Below are positions 24,401-36,020 of a stretch of 64,000 bases of DNA, piece by piece. The notes under the pieces were generated by a model. The model saw nothing but the letters and a program-made list of their open reading frames with translations, was not told the origin of the DNA and ran no database searches. The stretch's first letter is position 1. Every line of letters begins with the position of its first letter. The stretch is taken from assembly GCF_008831285.2 (NCBI RefSeq), contig NC_045142.1, positions 2,981,001 through 3,045,000 of the forward strand, read 5' to 3'. Both the position numbers and the translations under genes were made by a program. The stretch comes from Nymphaea colorata. Lineage: Eukaryota > Streptophyta > Magnoliopsida > Nymphaeales > Nymphaeaceae.

Positions 24401-27400
24401 CAAGACAATGTGAAACCATGCTAGCTACACGTACCTGTATGAGCATGCATGTGTCTGGATGTATGTGTGTGCATACAGGTGAAGAGGGCAAATGCAGTCT
24501 CATACAGACTAACACACATATACAGAGAGATTCTGGAACAAGATTCCAGAATACTACTAAAGAGGCTCTATTGGACCCTTGATCCCAGTCTTTAAGGTTC
24601 TACCTTCTAAACATTTTGGAGGATGCAAGTAGACAAAATTAGCTTTGAATGTCGACGCATATCCCACATCCTACCATGACAGCCCATCAGAGACCCCGAA
24701 TAAGTATTTCCCCATGCCCAAGTCTAAACATATGCAAAGTGGTTCCTAACATCCCCTAGAGTCCAAATATTAGTCATTTACACGACTTGTTATGCAAAAA
24801 ATCTAGTCATTTATCACCAACAAGATCAAAGAGGAGTGAAATTATTTTTTCTATCACTTGGTTTACCCTACAAACCCACTGCTATCTAAGTCCAGATAAG
24901 TGTAAGAGATATTCAAAGTTCCAAACTCCAAAGGCAAGAAAATCACAGGATAAAAATTCAACAAGAAATCCATAAGAAACTTGAATATATTTTGCTGGTG
25001 GAAATTGATCTTTCTGAAGCACATTCATCCAGGGAGGAAAATCAAGCATTCCGTTCAACTCAAACGTGTAAGCAAAACCTTGATAGCTCCCGCAAGTCAC
25101 CATTGAAAAATTAATTGCGTATGAATGGTCCATAAATTCCATTAGCATGTGAAACTATATAACTGATTGTGTCAAGATTCTTGCAAATTTCATCAGATCT
25201 TCTGCAGAAAGAAAACTTGTATGTATCAAGACTTCCTTTTGGGGCAAAGATTGGTGAAAGTGACAGTTGCTCTATTCCCAGTTTTCCATGACCAAATATG
25301 AAATTTTGTTGGAAGTATTGACACAGTTATGGCATTAGCACAAAACTAATATTAGTCTGATGTTTCAGTCAAGGACACCACACAAATTTACCTTTTCTTG
25401 ATAGTCTCATGTGTTGTATTTCTGTTCAAACCAAGCACCTCATATGGATTCTCAATGGACCCTGCAACAATCCTTGAGACCTGCCAAGATATGTAAAAAA
25501 TGGTATGCTTGTCAGAGATGATGCACCAATAAACTACAGGTCAGCACATAGAATTAATGGAATAGGACAACTTTGACTAACGCATATGCTGAATATGCAT
25601 CCACATATACAAGTTCCATCATATTTCCACTTTCTTGTCTAACAGTGTGTTGTTCATAATAAAGATAAAGTTCTTGCTGTATTCCACTAGTATTATGATT
25701 GCAAGGCTTTTCTGGCAAGAGAGTGATGTGCATGTACATTGGCTGAATTTGATCAACTTGACAGAATATGGAGATCCACCATATGGTAAGAGATAGGGCT
25801 CCCTCCAGCATATGGTAAGAGATAGGGCTCTCTCTCCATGTTAGATCCTCTTAATCCTTTGGTGCAAAGAGAATGTCCAACTGAATATTTTCACCAATCA
25901 AACGTTTGATAACCCATCCTCTCAGCATCCTTTTTCTCAACTCCATATGGATTGGCATCATCACGACAGATACCATTCGACAAAACATTTCTCTTTTTGA
26001 CTTTTTAGAAAACTCGGAAAATTTATACTGAAGGAATACAGAAAGTACAAATGCCTTATGCAAGATCATTCACTTCTTCACGCACAAGAATTATGCATTT
26101 GAACAAACTTGAAATGGCCAAATATCCACAGTAGGCAGTAGGTCTGACCAATGTTATCCGTATCGTACGATACGCACGTGTAACGTACGATATGTATCGT
26201 ATAGGTCGAAGAAACATATACGATACGCATTTGATACGCGTGCGTATCGTACGCATATCGCCCGTATCGTACGATACGGGAGAAAAATTAAAAAGGGGCC
26301 CAACGGCCCTTTTTTTGCGTGTTCTTTTAAAAGCTACACTCTTCTCTCTCTCTCTTTTCTTGTTTCCTAACACTGCAAGAGATGTGGGAGGGAGAGATTT
26401 TCTCCATTTTCATCAAGCTTTGCCGGTGAACAAGCTTTCTTTCTCGTTGTGATGACGGTGGGGACGATTGACGAGGATTATTGTTGAATCATGAAAGATG
26501 ATAACTATATGTTTTGACTTTTGAACTTATGAATTGTGATGTAATTGAATTCTCTTCGACTGCTTATTATGTTATTTTGAATGTCTCATTTCTTATTTTG
26601 GAATGTGTTGTTCATACTTCATAATTCATATACATGAATGTTTCTTTAAATACATTTTTCTTGATTTTTTCTGAATTTTGCTTGTTTTTTCGGAACTTTT
26701 TGGATTTTTAATTATTTTTTTCTATTTTTTCTATTTTTAATATTTTTAAAAAATTTTGCGATACGTTACGGTACGGCATATAGGTTGGCCCAACCGATAC
26801 GCGATACGCTATGCCTTTGATAACATTGGGTCTCACAAAATGACAAAATCATTCTTTACTCTTTGATAATCTTCCCTTTTTCCATTCTCTATACAACAGG
26901 GAAAGCTTGATAATCATGCTCAAGAAAAATTTCAGACAGAATATCTTACCACATTAACAAATTTTTTCGTGTTATTTGAAAGAGGAAAGAAAGCTGAACT
27001 GAGAAAATAAACAGTTGCAAGTGCATTGATTTGTTCTGGACACTGATGTTGTTCTTACCTAAAAGTATAGAAACAAAATATAAGTCTTTGACTACCTACA
27101 AGCTGCAGCGGTTTCACATTTTACAATGAGGAGCAAACATTTCACGTGTATCAACTGCAACAAAGAAGTAGCAAACATTTCTTACCCAACTGGAGAAAAA
27201 AAGTAAACCAATATGGATAGTTAAAGAGGCACTGTTCAAAGCAACCTTCCATGCCACACCATCATGAACACATCCTTAGAAGCCATCAACAAAAAATATG
27301 TCACTCAGGATTTTGCTTACTTGCTTCATATGCAGAAACTATAAACAACATAGCTATAGTAAAGGAGTTTCTAAACTACAAAACGAGTACAGAAACCTCT

Positions 27401-30400
27401 GCTTCTACCTCATCAAAGCGCTCAGCTTCATTAGCTGATTCTGCTTCTGCAACTACATTGGGGGGAGGAGGACCTATTAGTACATCATCTTCATCATCCA
27501 CCTCATCGCTGACAAAAGAATCACCAAGATTAATCAAATATGGAATTGGTAACAGTCCTGTGGCTAAAAGTTTGCAGGTTTACCAAACAAACCATAAAAT
27601 GGATTGGATGCTATATTTTTAGACAGCAAGCAGCTTTTCAGATTACCGATGCATAACATAACCTAGGGAATGTCCCAGATGGCACCATAGATCTATAAAA
27701 GGACTTTTTCTAATAACACCACTGCATACCTCCACATTGCTTGAGGCTGGCTCTGTATGTTTGCTGAAGACAACTCTTCGGCTGAAGGCATCTGGGGACC
27801 AATCACTCTGTCAAATAGACAACATTATATGAGAATAAACAGATACATGCAGGAAAAAAAGAAGAAACAAGCTGAATGATGCTCAACAAATAAGCAAAAG
27901 ATAGTTTCACTTTCACCAATTACTCTAAAAAAGGCTTCCATTTTACACAAACTTGTTAGAAACTTAGAACAAAACTTCAATTACGACACACAGCAATGGG
28001 ATTTTCAGATAGCAATACCTCCTTGTTGTTTGAGGTTGGCTCGGCAAGGCTGGAGCCAATTCCTCAGCTGAAGGCATCTGGGGACCAATTACTCTGCAAT
28101 TGAAGTCAATGGTGGGTCACTAAGACAGAAAGAAGATAGCTTATATGACTTGATGAACAGTATAAAATAACAGGCAAAACATAGCAGTACATCTGGAATT
28201 ACTAAGAAATTTAACCCCAAAGCAACATCAGAAAAATATCAATACAAGACAAAGGCTTGCAATCTAAAATCCTTGAAAATTGACTTAATATAAGATTTTC
28301 TAAGAATAACGAGCATGCAAGATCTACCTTGCACATGATCATGAAAAGTCAATTGGGACTTGAGGACGGTAAGTTTTGCATGATAGATGGACGTGATAAA
28401 TTCAAGTAGCCACCATTGCAGAATTGTTTAACCAAAATTTGTTTTCTCCATACTACAAGAAAAAGTATGCAAAACTGGTAACTACATCATTACTGACTCA
28501 TGCAGTAAAAACCTCATTGCTTTCGACTCTTTGAGATATTTACTACCCATTCCCCCTTTGTTGACTCCTTAAACACATGAACTTTCCCCTTAGCCCTCCT
28601 CAGTGTGTTGATTATGTATATCCAAAATTCAACGTGTTTCTCTCCAGACAAAACCTAAACTGCACCATTGGGATGGGCAAATTAAAACACGGTTCAAAAA
28701 AGGTGGAGGATAGTGTATTGCGATTTCAAATGGAGAACACCAAGATCTAGTTTGCATTTAAGAAAGATAAACTAATGTAGTATTAGCTACCATTCCTCAT
28801 GTGACCCTCACTCTTCCTTGAGCTTCATCCTACTGAAATTCAAACCCTTCCTTTTCACATCCCAACTTTGTTTTTCATCCTCCTGTCATCACTTCAGCTT
28901 CAACACCCTGGCTACCCCTGTAACCTCTGTTCCAGTTTAGTTTTATCCAATAACTTACTTTGTCCAGCTTCATGTTGCTAAACTTTCAATGTAAAACTTC
29001 ACAAAAAAATTTATAGAACTGGCTGATACTTCTTCCAAGAATGATCTCGCAGCCTTAATATGATCCACATTGTGCAATTTACTGCTTGGACCCAGCAACC
29101 AAAATTTCCAAAATCCATTCCGTAAGCATAACTTCATGCACCCCTGGAGGTTGATCTTTCATTATCATACCTATCTCCATATATAGGTGCTCTAAGCAGC
29201 TTCTTTCACCACTTAACATGTCTTGCACAGCTAATAGGTGGATGTCACTTTGACAGTGCACCTTGTTTATAGCCAAAAACACTAAAGTTGCCAGCAGCCA
29301 TGCTTTCCAAATCTTTGCAATGAAAGTGGTTGTACAATAACAACATTAAACAGCCAGTTACCTGTAGGTACACAATAGATCCATAGAAGTTGAAGCATAT
29401 AGAAATGCCTATCGAGTTTGAACTTTGAACCCTTCTATATCATATATCATATGCAAAGGTTGGCATATATATATATATATATATATACACATTATATATA
29501 TATATATATACACATATATAAAGATACAGCTAAATGGCTCCAACATCAAAGATCTTTACAATCAAGGCACAGACCTTAATTGATCAGAAAGCATATTACG
29601 GCAATATTAAGAGCATCCACAGAAACTTATTGGATATATTGGAGTCTCACCTTTTTGCTGAATCTGGGTTTGCAAATGTCCCCAGCTCGGACACATCATC
29701 AATTTTAGTTTTTGGTGTTACATCAGCAAAACTTGAAGGGACTGATTGTACTCTTTGTAAAACTTCAGAAGCAACTTCCTGTTTTCCTGACTCTTGGGTT
29801 GAAGAAAACAAATGCCCTAAAATATCCAAAGTAGAACCAGCTTTTGATGGCAAGAAGAACGCCCCACTTTTATTTTGTTTAAGATTGAGGTATTGAAACA
29901 GTTTCTCAAGAAGTTTTGCAAGGTAACTGTTGGTGAGTCCACCAAGGTCCACAGCCTGTCTTGCATCAATCATTTGCAGAATCTGGAATTATGAAACACA
30001 ACTTAAATCAATATTATCCAAAATATTCAAAACACGCAAAACCTAATGTAAAAAATAACCATTGCCACAGATATTGCATGTTCTTTGGTTAAAGAAAAAA
30101 AGAGAGTTATCTTAATGGTAAAAAGAAGAACAACAAAAAAGCAGTTAAAAAACACACGCTTTTTGTTCTGTGAAAATAAATTTATCATATATTTCCCTGT
30201 TTTTTTATTTTCTCTTTTTTAATATCATCATGGGTTAAATTTTAAAGTTAAAAGGAATTATTGATTATCATTTTTATCATCATTAAAACAGTATTTCAAT
30301 CAGTTATTTTTTATGTCTTCTTATTAGTTAATCATTTAGTTTTTTTTTTCTAATTTTTTAAATTTCTTTTCATTTGCTTAAAAAGTTGCTGAGGTTTTCC

Positions 30401-31833
30401 CAAGAAATAATTTTGCCAAAACATACCCCAGAAAAATCTCGCTATCAATAACTAAGAAGTATATTTAAGGCTATACAATAAACTCATTATCTTGATAATG
30501 GATAAAAACAATAAACTATTATATTTCTCTAAGTGTGGACCAAGAATAACTGAAATTACCAAATATCTTAATATGGAGAGCAGAATTGGAGACTTTACGC
30601 ATTACTGAGTGGGTTCGCATCTTGTCAGCCTACTGAGAATATGCATGGACCATTTACGAGAAGTCCATGTGGATTCTGTATCTGAATTCCGGTAAAAGTT
30701 TATAGAGGAGCACAAGGCTTTAATAGCTATTGTAAAATCTAAAATCCAAAAAAGAATTAAAAGATCGAGATGGAAGAGTGTTTGTCAACAACATCCATTC
30801 CAAGTAGTTGAAAATGCCCTATCTCCATCATCGTCTACTTTTTTTTTTTACTTCTCCCAAATCCTTCCAAACACCTAAAGAGATGGATGTGTAACAGGCG
30901 CTGCTGCAATGGTCCTGAACCGTTGAAAACAAAGTATACTTGACATGATAATCCTCAACAAGGTATACTTGATATGATAATCTCAAACAACACTTCGGCT
31001 CTATGTTTGACACAAACTCACCAACAGAGAAGACAGAAACATGCAAATGAGGACGAGCTCCAACTGACACGAGTTCATCTGAAGGAAACAACAACAACCA
31101 AAAATATTCTACACACAAAGAAACGGTGGGATGTTTCTTTGTGTGTTGATCGTTGCAGTAACATGTCAGCATGTCATGTGAAATTACTCATGGTAAAATC
31201 AAATCAATGTTGTATCTTTGTGCTGCATATCTAATAATAACGCATGACATTCGATGAGAATCTGCATAAAATATATGCGTGCTTCCTATACATAAAAGGG
31301 TCTTATATTATGCAATTTTTAACCTCTTCCTAAGTCAACCAAGACTAATCAGCATCCCAACCGCTTGTGACATCAACAAAAATCACCTCCAGTTTTACCA
31401 TGTGTAACAGATGAAAAGAGATGAAGATGCAATGTACATCAAAAAATGACCACGAGATATGGTCACTGGCAATTTTGATTTGTTAACTTTCTGGGAAGGG
31501 GCGGATAGCCATTACTTAAAATTACCACACACTTACGTGCTTTAGATCATCTTTGGCATCTGGAAACTTTTTCAGCATGTAACGAACGACCTTTTCTGCT
31601 TTATCTGGTTTGAATTGTGGACCTGTATCTTCCTTTCCCTTCTTCCTGTCTTTTTTCCTACCTTTCCTTTCAGAATCCCCGGAATCAGAGTCCTCCTTCC
31701 TGCGATGTTTACGGCCTCGCTGTCGTTTGCTTCTATGCCGTTTTTTTGATCTTTCCTCCCTGCTATCACTATCTGAACTTGATGATGAGCTCTCGCTGGA
31801 TTCTGATCTCTTTTTTCTTCTATCATGAGCCAT
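21449..31833 (-). CDS. J-domain protein with GPALPP/DUF3752-type C-terminus and SR-like N-terminus
   Basis: Exons in transcript order (minus): 31833-31537, 29982-29651, 28093-28019, 27807-27730, 27508-27409, 25480-25392, 24179-24068, 22918-22865, 22717-22669, 22305-22211, 21980-21868, 21794-21449. They join to 1740 nt (579 aa) with every phase matching. Residues 1-75 are Ser/Arg/Lys/Asp-rich, like splicing-factor RS regions. Residues 80-205 carry a helical part (DLGGLTNSYLAKLLEKLFQ). GP-x-P motifs lie near 213, 239 and 275. A J-domain spans about 305-365 (NPYEVLGL, then HPD at 333-335, the Hsp70-activating motif). A charged helix follows, then WMTTLPPER (about 420) and WTDTPDEIARKARM (about 450), hallmarks of the GPALPP/DUF3752 family, and a Lys-rich tail. 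It is probably a nuclear, RNA-processing-linked Hsp40; that role is inference. Exons 3 and 4 look like a tandem exon duplication. Confidence 0.85.
22931..22950. repeat. (GA)n microsatellite in an intron
   Basis: A short GA/CT tract lies immediately upstream, in transcript sense, of the acceptor of exon 8 of the J-domain gene. On the minus strand it is a (CT)n run and so may serve as the polypyrimidine tract for that acceptor. Confidence 0.7.
26149..26828. mobile_element. Non-autonomous hAT-like element, copy A (680 bp)
   Basis: Perfect 10-bp terminal inverted repeats, CAATGTTATC at the left and GATAACATTG at the right, are flanked by 8-bp direct repeats GGTCTGAC (26141-26148) and GGTCTCAC (26829-26836), 7 of 8 identical. 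Eight-base target duplications are diagnostic of hAT-superfamily insertion. Both ends carry clustered palindromic motifs built on CGTATCGTACGATACG, a likely subterminal binding-site array. The interior is AT-rich with no transposase. It sits in the intron between exons 5 and 6 of the J-domain gene, so it is transcribed with it. A related copy is at 43338-44029. Confidence 0.82.
29462..29521. repeat. (AT)n microsatellite, interrupted
   Basis: Two adjoining runs of AT/TA dinucleotides, split by a short ACACATT-type interruption, lie in the intron between exons 2 and 3 of the J-domain gene. Confidence 0.85.
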
Positions 31834-32530
31834 TCTTTAACCCTCCTACATGACATTCGATTTCCGCAAAGATTGTGACGTCCATGGATTAAAAAAAAGA
31901 AAAAGAAAATAGAGCACAACTATAAATTAGATAGTATTCAGTACAGGAGTAACGTGAGCGCTCTGATGCTTCAATACTACGATAGCTCAAACAAAAATTT
32001 ATCAAACAAAGCTGCGAAACAAAAGTTTCTGGACCGATAGCATCATCGTATTATCAGTATAAAATGTGTTAGAATATGCCAAAAAACTGAAAAAATTGCC
32101 AATACAAACAAAACTCTGGGCAGATTTCAATTGGCTATTGCCGTGTCCGATAAAACAAAAGAGAAGACCCAAAATCTCGACTCAACTGCGATCTTGTAAC
32201 GCATACCCAACAAATTTTAGGGCAAATTGTTGATAAATTTTACCTGCCACAAACAACTAGGCAACGATTGAGCGATGAAAAAGGTGGGTTGATCTCATGC
32301 CCTCGCAGTACGACGTTTAACAGCGCCCGGATCTTAAAACCTCCCACTCGCTACTACTACTTCCACATATTTCCTCCTCCTCCTCCTCTTGTTCTCTTCC
32401 TGAGACTCCTACTACAAGATATCGGCCGATGAATAAGCTTAGGAACCAAAACAATAACTTATGCAGAAGAGCGAGAGAGGTGGCGTCCGCCGTTCCCGCG
32501 ATCGAGACCAACGAGGGAAGCTAACGCTGA
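31834..32530 (-). promoter_or_regulatory. 5' leader and promoter region of the J-domain gene
   Basis: A 3' splice site-like ATGTAG|GAGGG lies about 15 nt before the start codon on the minus strand, suggesting a 5' UTR intron. A GC-richer leader, including a short GGA-repeat, lies around 32250-32520. Beyond it the sequence becomes AT-rich intergenic. The exact transcription start is not visible. Confidence 0.4.
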
Positions 32531-32884
32531 ATTCTGGAACCCGAGATACCCGGATATTTGAATTTCGGGAAATGAAATGCATATGGATGGTTACTCTGTG
32601 ACCCGCCTTATTGCTGAAGTCGGTTTGTTGGGAAACAGATAATTCGGTTCCAATACACGATCAACCCGATCTCTACGGCTGAGAACCGAAACTTTGTGAC
32701 TGTTTGTTTGCGATAGAGGTCACCCTATTATCGGTTCTTTAATAAATGAGTCGAGTTCAAGTTAAAAATGAACTTGTTTAATTTAATGACTCGAGCTTGA
32801 TCTATATGAGCTGGACTCTTTTAAATTAGATGAAGTTAGTGGAGAAAGAATATGTAAAAAATACTTCCATTTTTTTTTAAACAA

Positions 32885-32970
32885 GTGAAAAGTTGTCTTG
32901 ATGGTCAAAGAGTCTTCTTTGAGGTGGACAACCCAAAGTGTTAGGGTTCAAACCTGACCTTTCACTTTAT
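32885..32970 (+). repeat. tRNA-like / SINE-like Pol III promoter remnant
   Basis: TGATGGTCAAAGAG (about 32899-32912) looks like a Pol III A box and GGGTTCAAACC (32944-32954) fits the B-box consensus GGTTCRANYC. They are spaced by about 45 bp, as in tRNA genes and plant SINEs. No cloverleaf with paired acceptor stem is evident, so a functional tRNA is unlikely; a SINE head fragment is the better reading. It lies in the spacer between the two divergent genes. Confidence 0.4.
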
Positions 32971-33823
32971 CAGCTCTGCTCTAGTCCTACTTGGGTTCGA
33001 ACTTAGCCATGCTAAGTTTGATCTGAGCTCAAGTAGCCAAGTTTGAGCTCTCTAAGCTCGAGCCGAGTTCAAGTTGTGACTTATGCCACTTGAACTGACT
33101 GAGCTAGTGGACAGCCTTATAGACTTTGTCGTTGGCAAACTCAATTTAGATTCAGTTCGGCTCGTGAACAGCCTTAGACAGTACCACGTCGTTGGCAAAC
33201 TCAACTTAGACTCATCGGGTTAGCCAATCGATTTGGCTGGGTTAGATAATAATTTGTATGGCACATTCTTTTATATAAATAGATGAAGAATGTAAATTTG
33301 TTAATTCATCATGTTTGGTTTCCTCCTCGGTTTTAGTACTACCAAAGTTTGTGATATTTCACAATTCAAAAAATAACAAACTTCATGTCTTCAATGGGAA
33401 AGGTGATTTGGAAACGACATACAACAAAAACAGAACATATAATTAGTTAATGATCCCAACTGACTCAACAAGTCTAACTCATGACTGTTTGTAAGCATTC
33501 AAAGCTTATAATTTTTTTTTTTTTTTACTATAAATGGATTTTGCAGTCAATAACATTTGACTGTTTGACATCGGATTATAAAATCGGATGGAAAGAGAGT
33601 CAAATTTTAAACATACTAATTTGAAATCCTACGATCTCATATCATTGTGGATTCAAATATGCAGTGAAACAAACACACAATATTGTGATCATAATACAAT
33701 CCTCCTCAAGTCACAATACAAAAAAAAAAGCGGGTTTTGTAAAGCACATAAAAAATGTAACTAATTACAAAAGATAGAAGGATCCTCGTTTTGATGACTC
33801 TCAATTGTCTCTTTAAACCAAGT

Positions 33824-34099
33824 AAGGGTGGGTGTCGGTTTGTCCGACTCGGTTCAATTGTCTCTTTAAACCAAGTAACGGTGGGTGTCGGGTCGGCCCA
33901 GCTCTGTTCGGTGTTCGTTTAAGTTTAAAAAATATTTTTTTTTATTTTTTAATAATATATATTTATTATTAATAAATATATTTTATATTTAAAAAAAACT
34001 ATTTTATGATTAAAAAATATTTTTTATTTTTAAACGGGCCGGGCCCGGGCCGAGACCCGGGCTATCGGGCTGGGCCCGGGCCGGCCCGATGCCCACCCT
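33824..34099. mobile_element. GC-rich-ended TIR element upstream of NOC2
   Basis: The left end AAGGGTGGGTGTCGG and the right end, in reverse CCGAGGGTGGGCATCGG, form terminal inverted repeats. The interior has an AT-rich core flanked by strongly GC-rich subterminal repeats of GGGCCCGGGCC type (about 34034-34085). The left end lies inside a 53-bp-period tandem duplication (from about 33802 and 33855) that doubles the terminus itself. There is no coding capacity. It probably belongs to the widespread plant hAT-like elements with GGGCCGGGCC arrays. It is immediately upstream of a CT-rich stretch that may be the NOC2 promoter. Confidence 0.55.
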
Positions 34100-34959
34100 C
34101 GGAAAGGCTTCTCACGGACACGTGCTTATTTAGAAACTCGCCTCGCCAACGAGAAGGGGGGCAGCCGCTCCTCCTCCTTCCGCAGCCTTCCTTCGAGTCT
34201 TCGACGGTGCTCAGCAGCCTTTCATGGTGCTCACCGCCATTTCCCTTTCTCAGTCTTTGACCAGGTAAGCCCGCTCTTTCTCTCTCCCGACGTTCATATC
34301 TGAAGCAAGCCGAGGTGGTCACCGCCAACTCTCGCTCTTGCTCAGTCTTAGTGCAGGAATCCTATTTCGAAGGAGGGTTTCAGGTCGACATAGGAATCGT
34401 TGTATTTTGAATGAGGGTTTTGCTATGACGTGTTGTATTTGGGGAAAATCGAGGAATCGTTATATTTTGAATCAGAGGATAGTGAATAAGGGTTTCCGCG
34501 CCTGCAGTCTTCATGTGTTGTGATTGGTAGTTATATTACTCATGCATTGTTTTAGAGCTTGAAATCTTCATGTGTTGTGATTGATCGTTATATTACTCGT
34601 GCATTTTTTTAGCACCTGCAATCGGTAGAGGTGAAACTGTCTCGTGGACACATTCTTCACGCTTTGATTCCCCTTTGATGGTCAAACACAGCATGTCCGC
34701 CTTTGATAGTTTATAATTTATGCTCATTTGTGATCGGTAGTTATACTCTGTTTATGATGGTGATAAGAATCATGCATGTTCAAGATCTCGTGAGTTGATT
34801 GAAATATTACTGTTAGAAAACAAATTAACTCTGGCCCCTTTGTTAGCAAGGAGCAGCAATTTCATGTTGCTCATTGAAATCTTATATCTGCAGTTTTGGT
34901 GTAGTCCACGATCCCAAATACAAGCAGGGTATCTCACTGAATCCACGGTAGTCACAGAA

Positions 34960-35330
34960 AAGGCTTTTTTTTTTTTTTGAAAAAAACTTGAAAAAAAAGC
35001 GATAAATTATACGGCCGTTTAAAACTGTAAAAAACAGTATTTTTTTAAGAAAACGTTAAAAACGAAAAAAAACGTTTTTAACCCTTTTTTAACACGTTTT
35101 TTTCACTTTTGTCAGTTTTTTTAATGCCAAACAGTTTTTTTTTCATTTTCTATTTTTATTTGTTTCAAATCTACTTATCTTTTGATGTTTGTGTTATTAG
35201 TTTACCAGTTATTTAATTTTTTCCCCATTTTTAGTTTTTTAAAATTTAAAAAAATGTACTGTTTTTTTTCCCTTTTTTTTCATGCTCAAAGTATTATACC
35301 TGGGAATAACCTCGCCGTTTATAACTCTGA
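34960..35330. repeat. A/T-homopolymer-rich repeat, copy 1
   Basis: The segment is dominated by A and T runs with repeated AAACGTTTTT-type motifs. It ends in a distinctive TATTATACCTGGGAATAACC-TCGCCGTTTA block (about 35292-35321). The reverse complement of that block, with few changes, recurs at about 40093-40122 within an intron of NOC2. A shared, oppositely oriented terminus suggests two copies of an uncharacterised small element. Confidence 0.45.
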
Positions 35331-35591
35331 GATGTTATTTGTGACTCTTTCCACACACAAACGCATTAACTGAAGCCTATTTCAACATACAAAAGGCCCA
35401 ACCTGTTACATTTTTTAAAAAAATTCAGGGCCGAATGCTCCATTTTATGAGAAACTTGATGCGTATATTTTTTGCTTTAATTAGCAAGCAGTAATTTTTA
35501 GAGATGTGCTTAGCGACTAGGAGATTGCTAGTATTTGATTCAGATGGTATGTTGGATATAGTTGGAAATTGGAGTGTCTATTGGAGCTTGG

Positions 35592-35747
35592 CTGTCATGA
35601 TGGGAATAGCAAAATGATTAACTTCTAAACTCTAGTCCAAGCTCAAAGCTGACTTTTTCAGTTCCAGTACTGTCATGATGGGAATAGCAAAATGATTAAC
35701 TTCTAAACTCTAGTCCAAGCTCAAAGCTGACTTTTTCAGTTCCAGTA
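35592..35747. repeat. Perfect 78-bp tandem duplication
   Basis: Two back-to-back copies of a 78-bp unit (35592-35669 and 35670-35747), starting CTGTCATGATGGGAATAGC, appear identical, implying a recent duplication. They lie in the presumed 5' region of NOC2 and have no coding signal. Confidence 0.92.
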
Positions 35748-35975
35748 TATTTATCTTCTTTCATCGAATACTTGAGAAAAAATTCAGGTATAATTTACCA
35801 TTCCTTTCAACAAGTAAAAAAAAAAAAGAAACTGAGGAAATTTTTTGTCCCCATTCTGAACCAGGAAACTTCTCCTAGAAAAGTTTTCCAGAAAAAGCTT
35901 TTTCCAAACCATCAAACCTTCCCTTAGATAAAGTCATAAAACTTAAAACTAAAAGTACGTTTTCCAAGAATGTAG

Positions 35976-35980
<5 letters not shown>

Positions 35981-36015
<35 letters not shown>
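35981..36015. repeat. (CT)n microsatellite
   Basis: An uninterrupted CT tract followed by more CT-rich sequence up to about 36080, upstream of the NOC2 coding exons. Such tracts are frequent in plant promoters and leaders, but there is no further evidence of function. Confidence 0.85.

Positions 36016-36020
<5 letters not shown>

Noticed and set aside
31572-31919. ORFs in other frames over the SR-like exon
   Set aside because: They overlap the supported first exon of the J-domain gene, whose frame is confirmed by the splice junction to exon 2.
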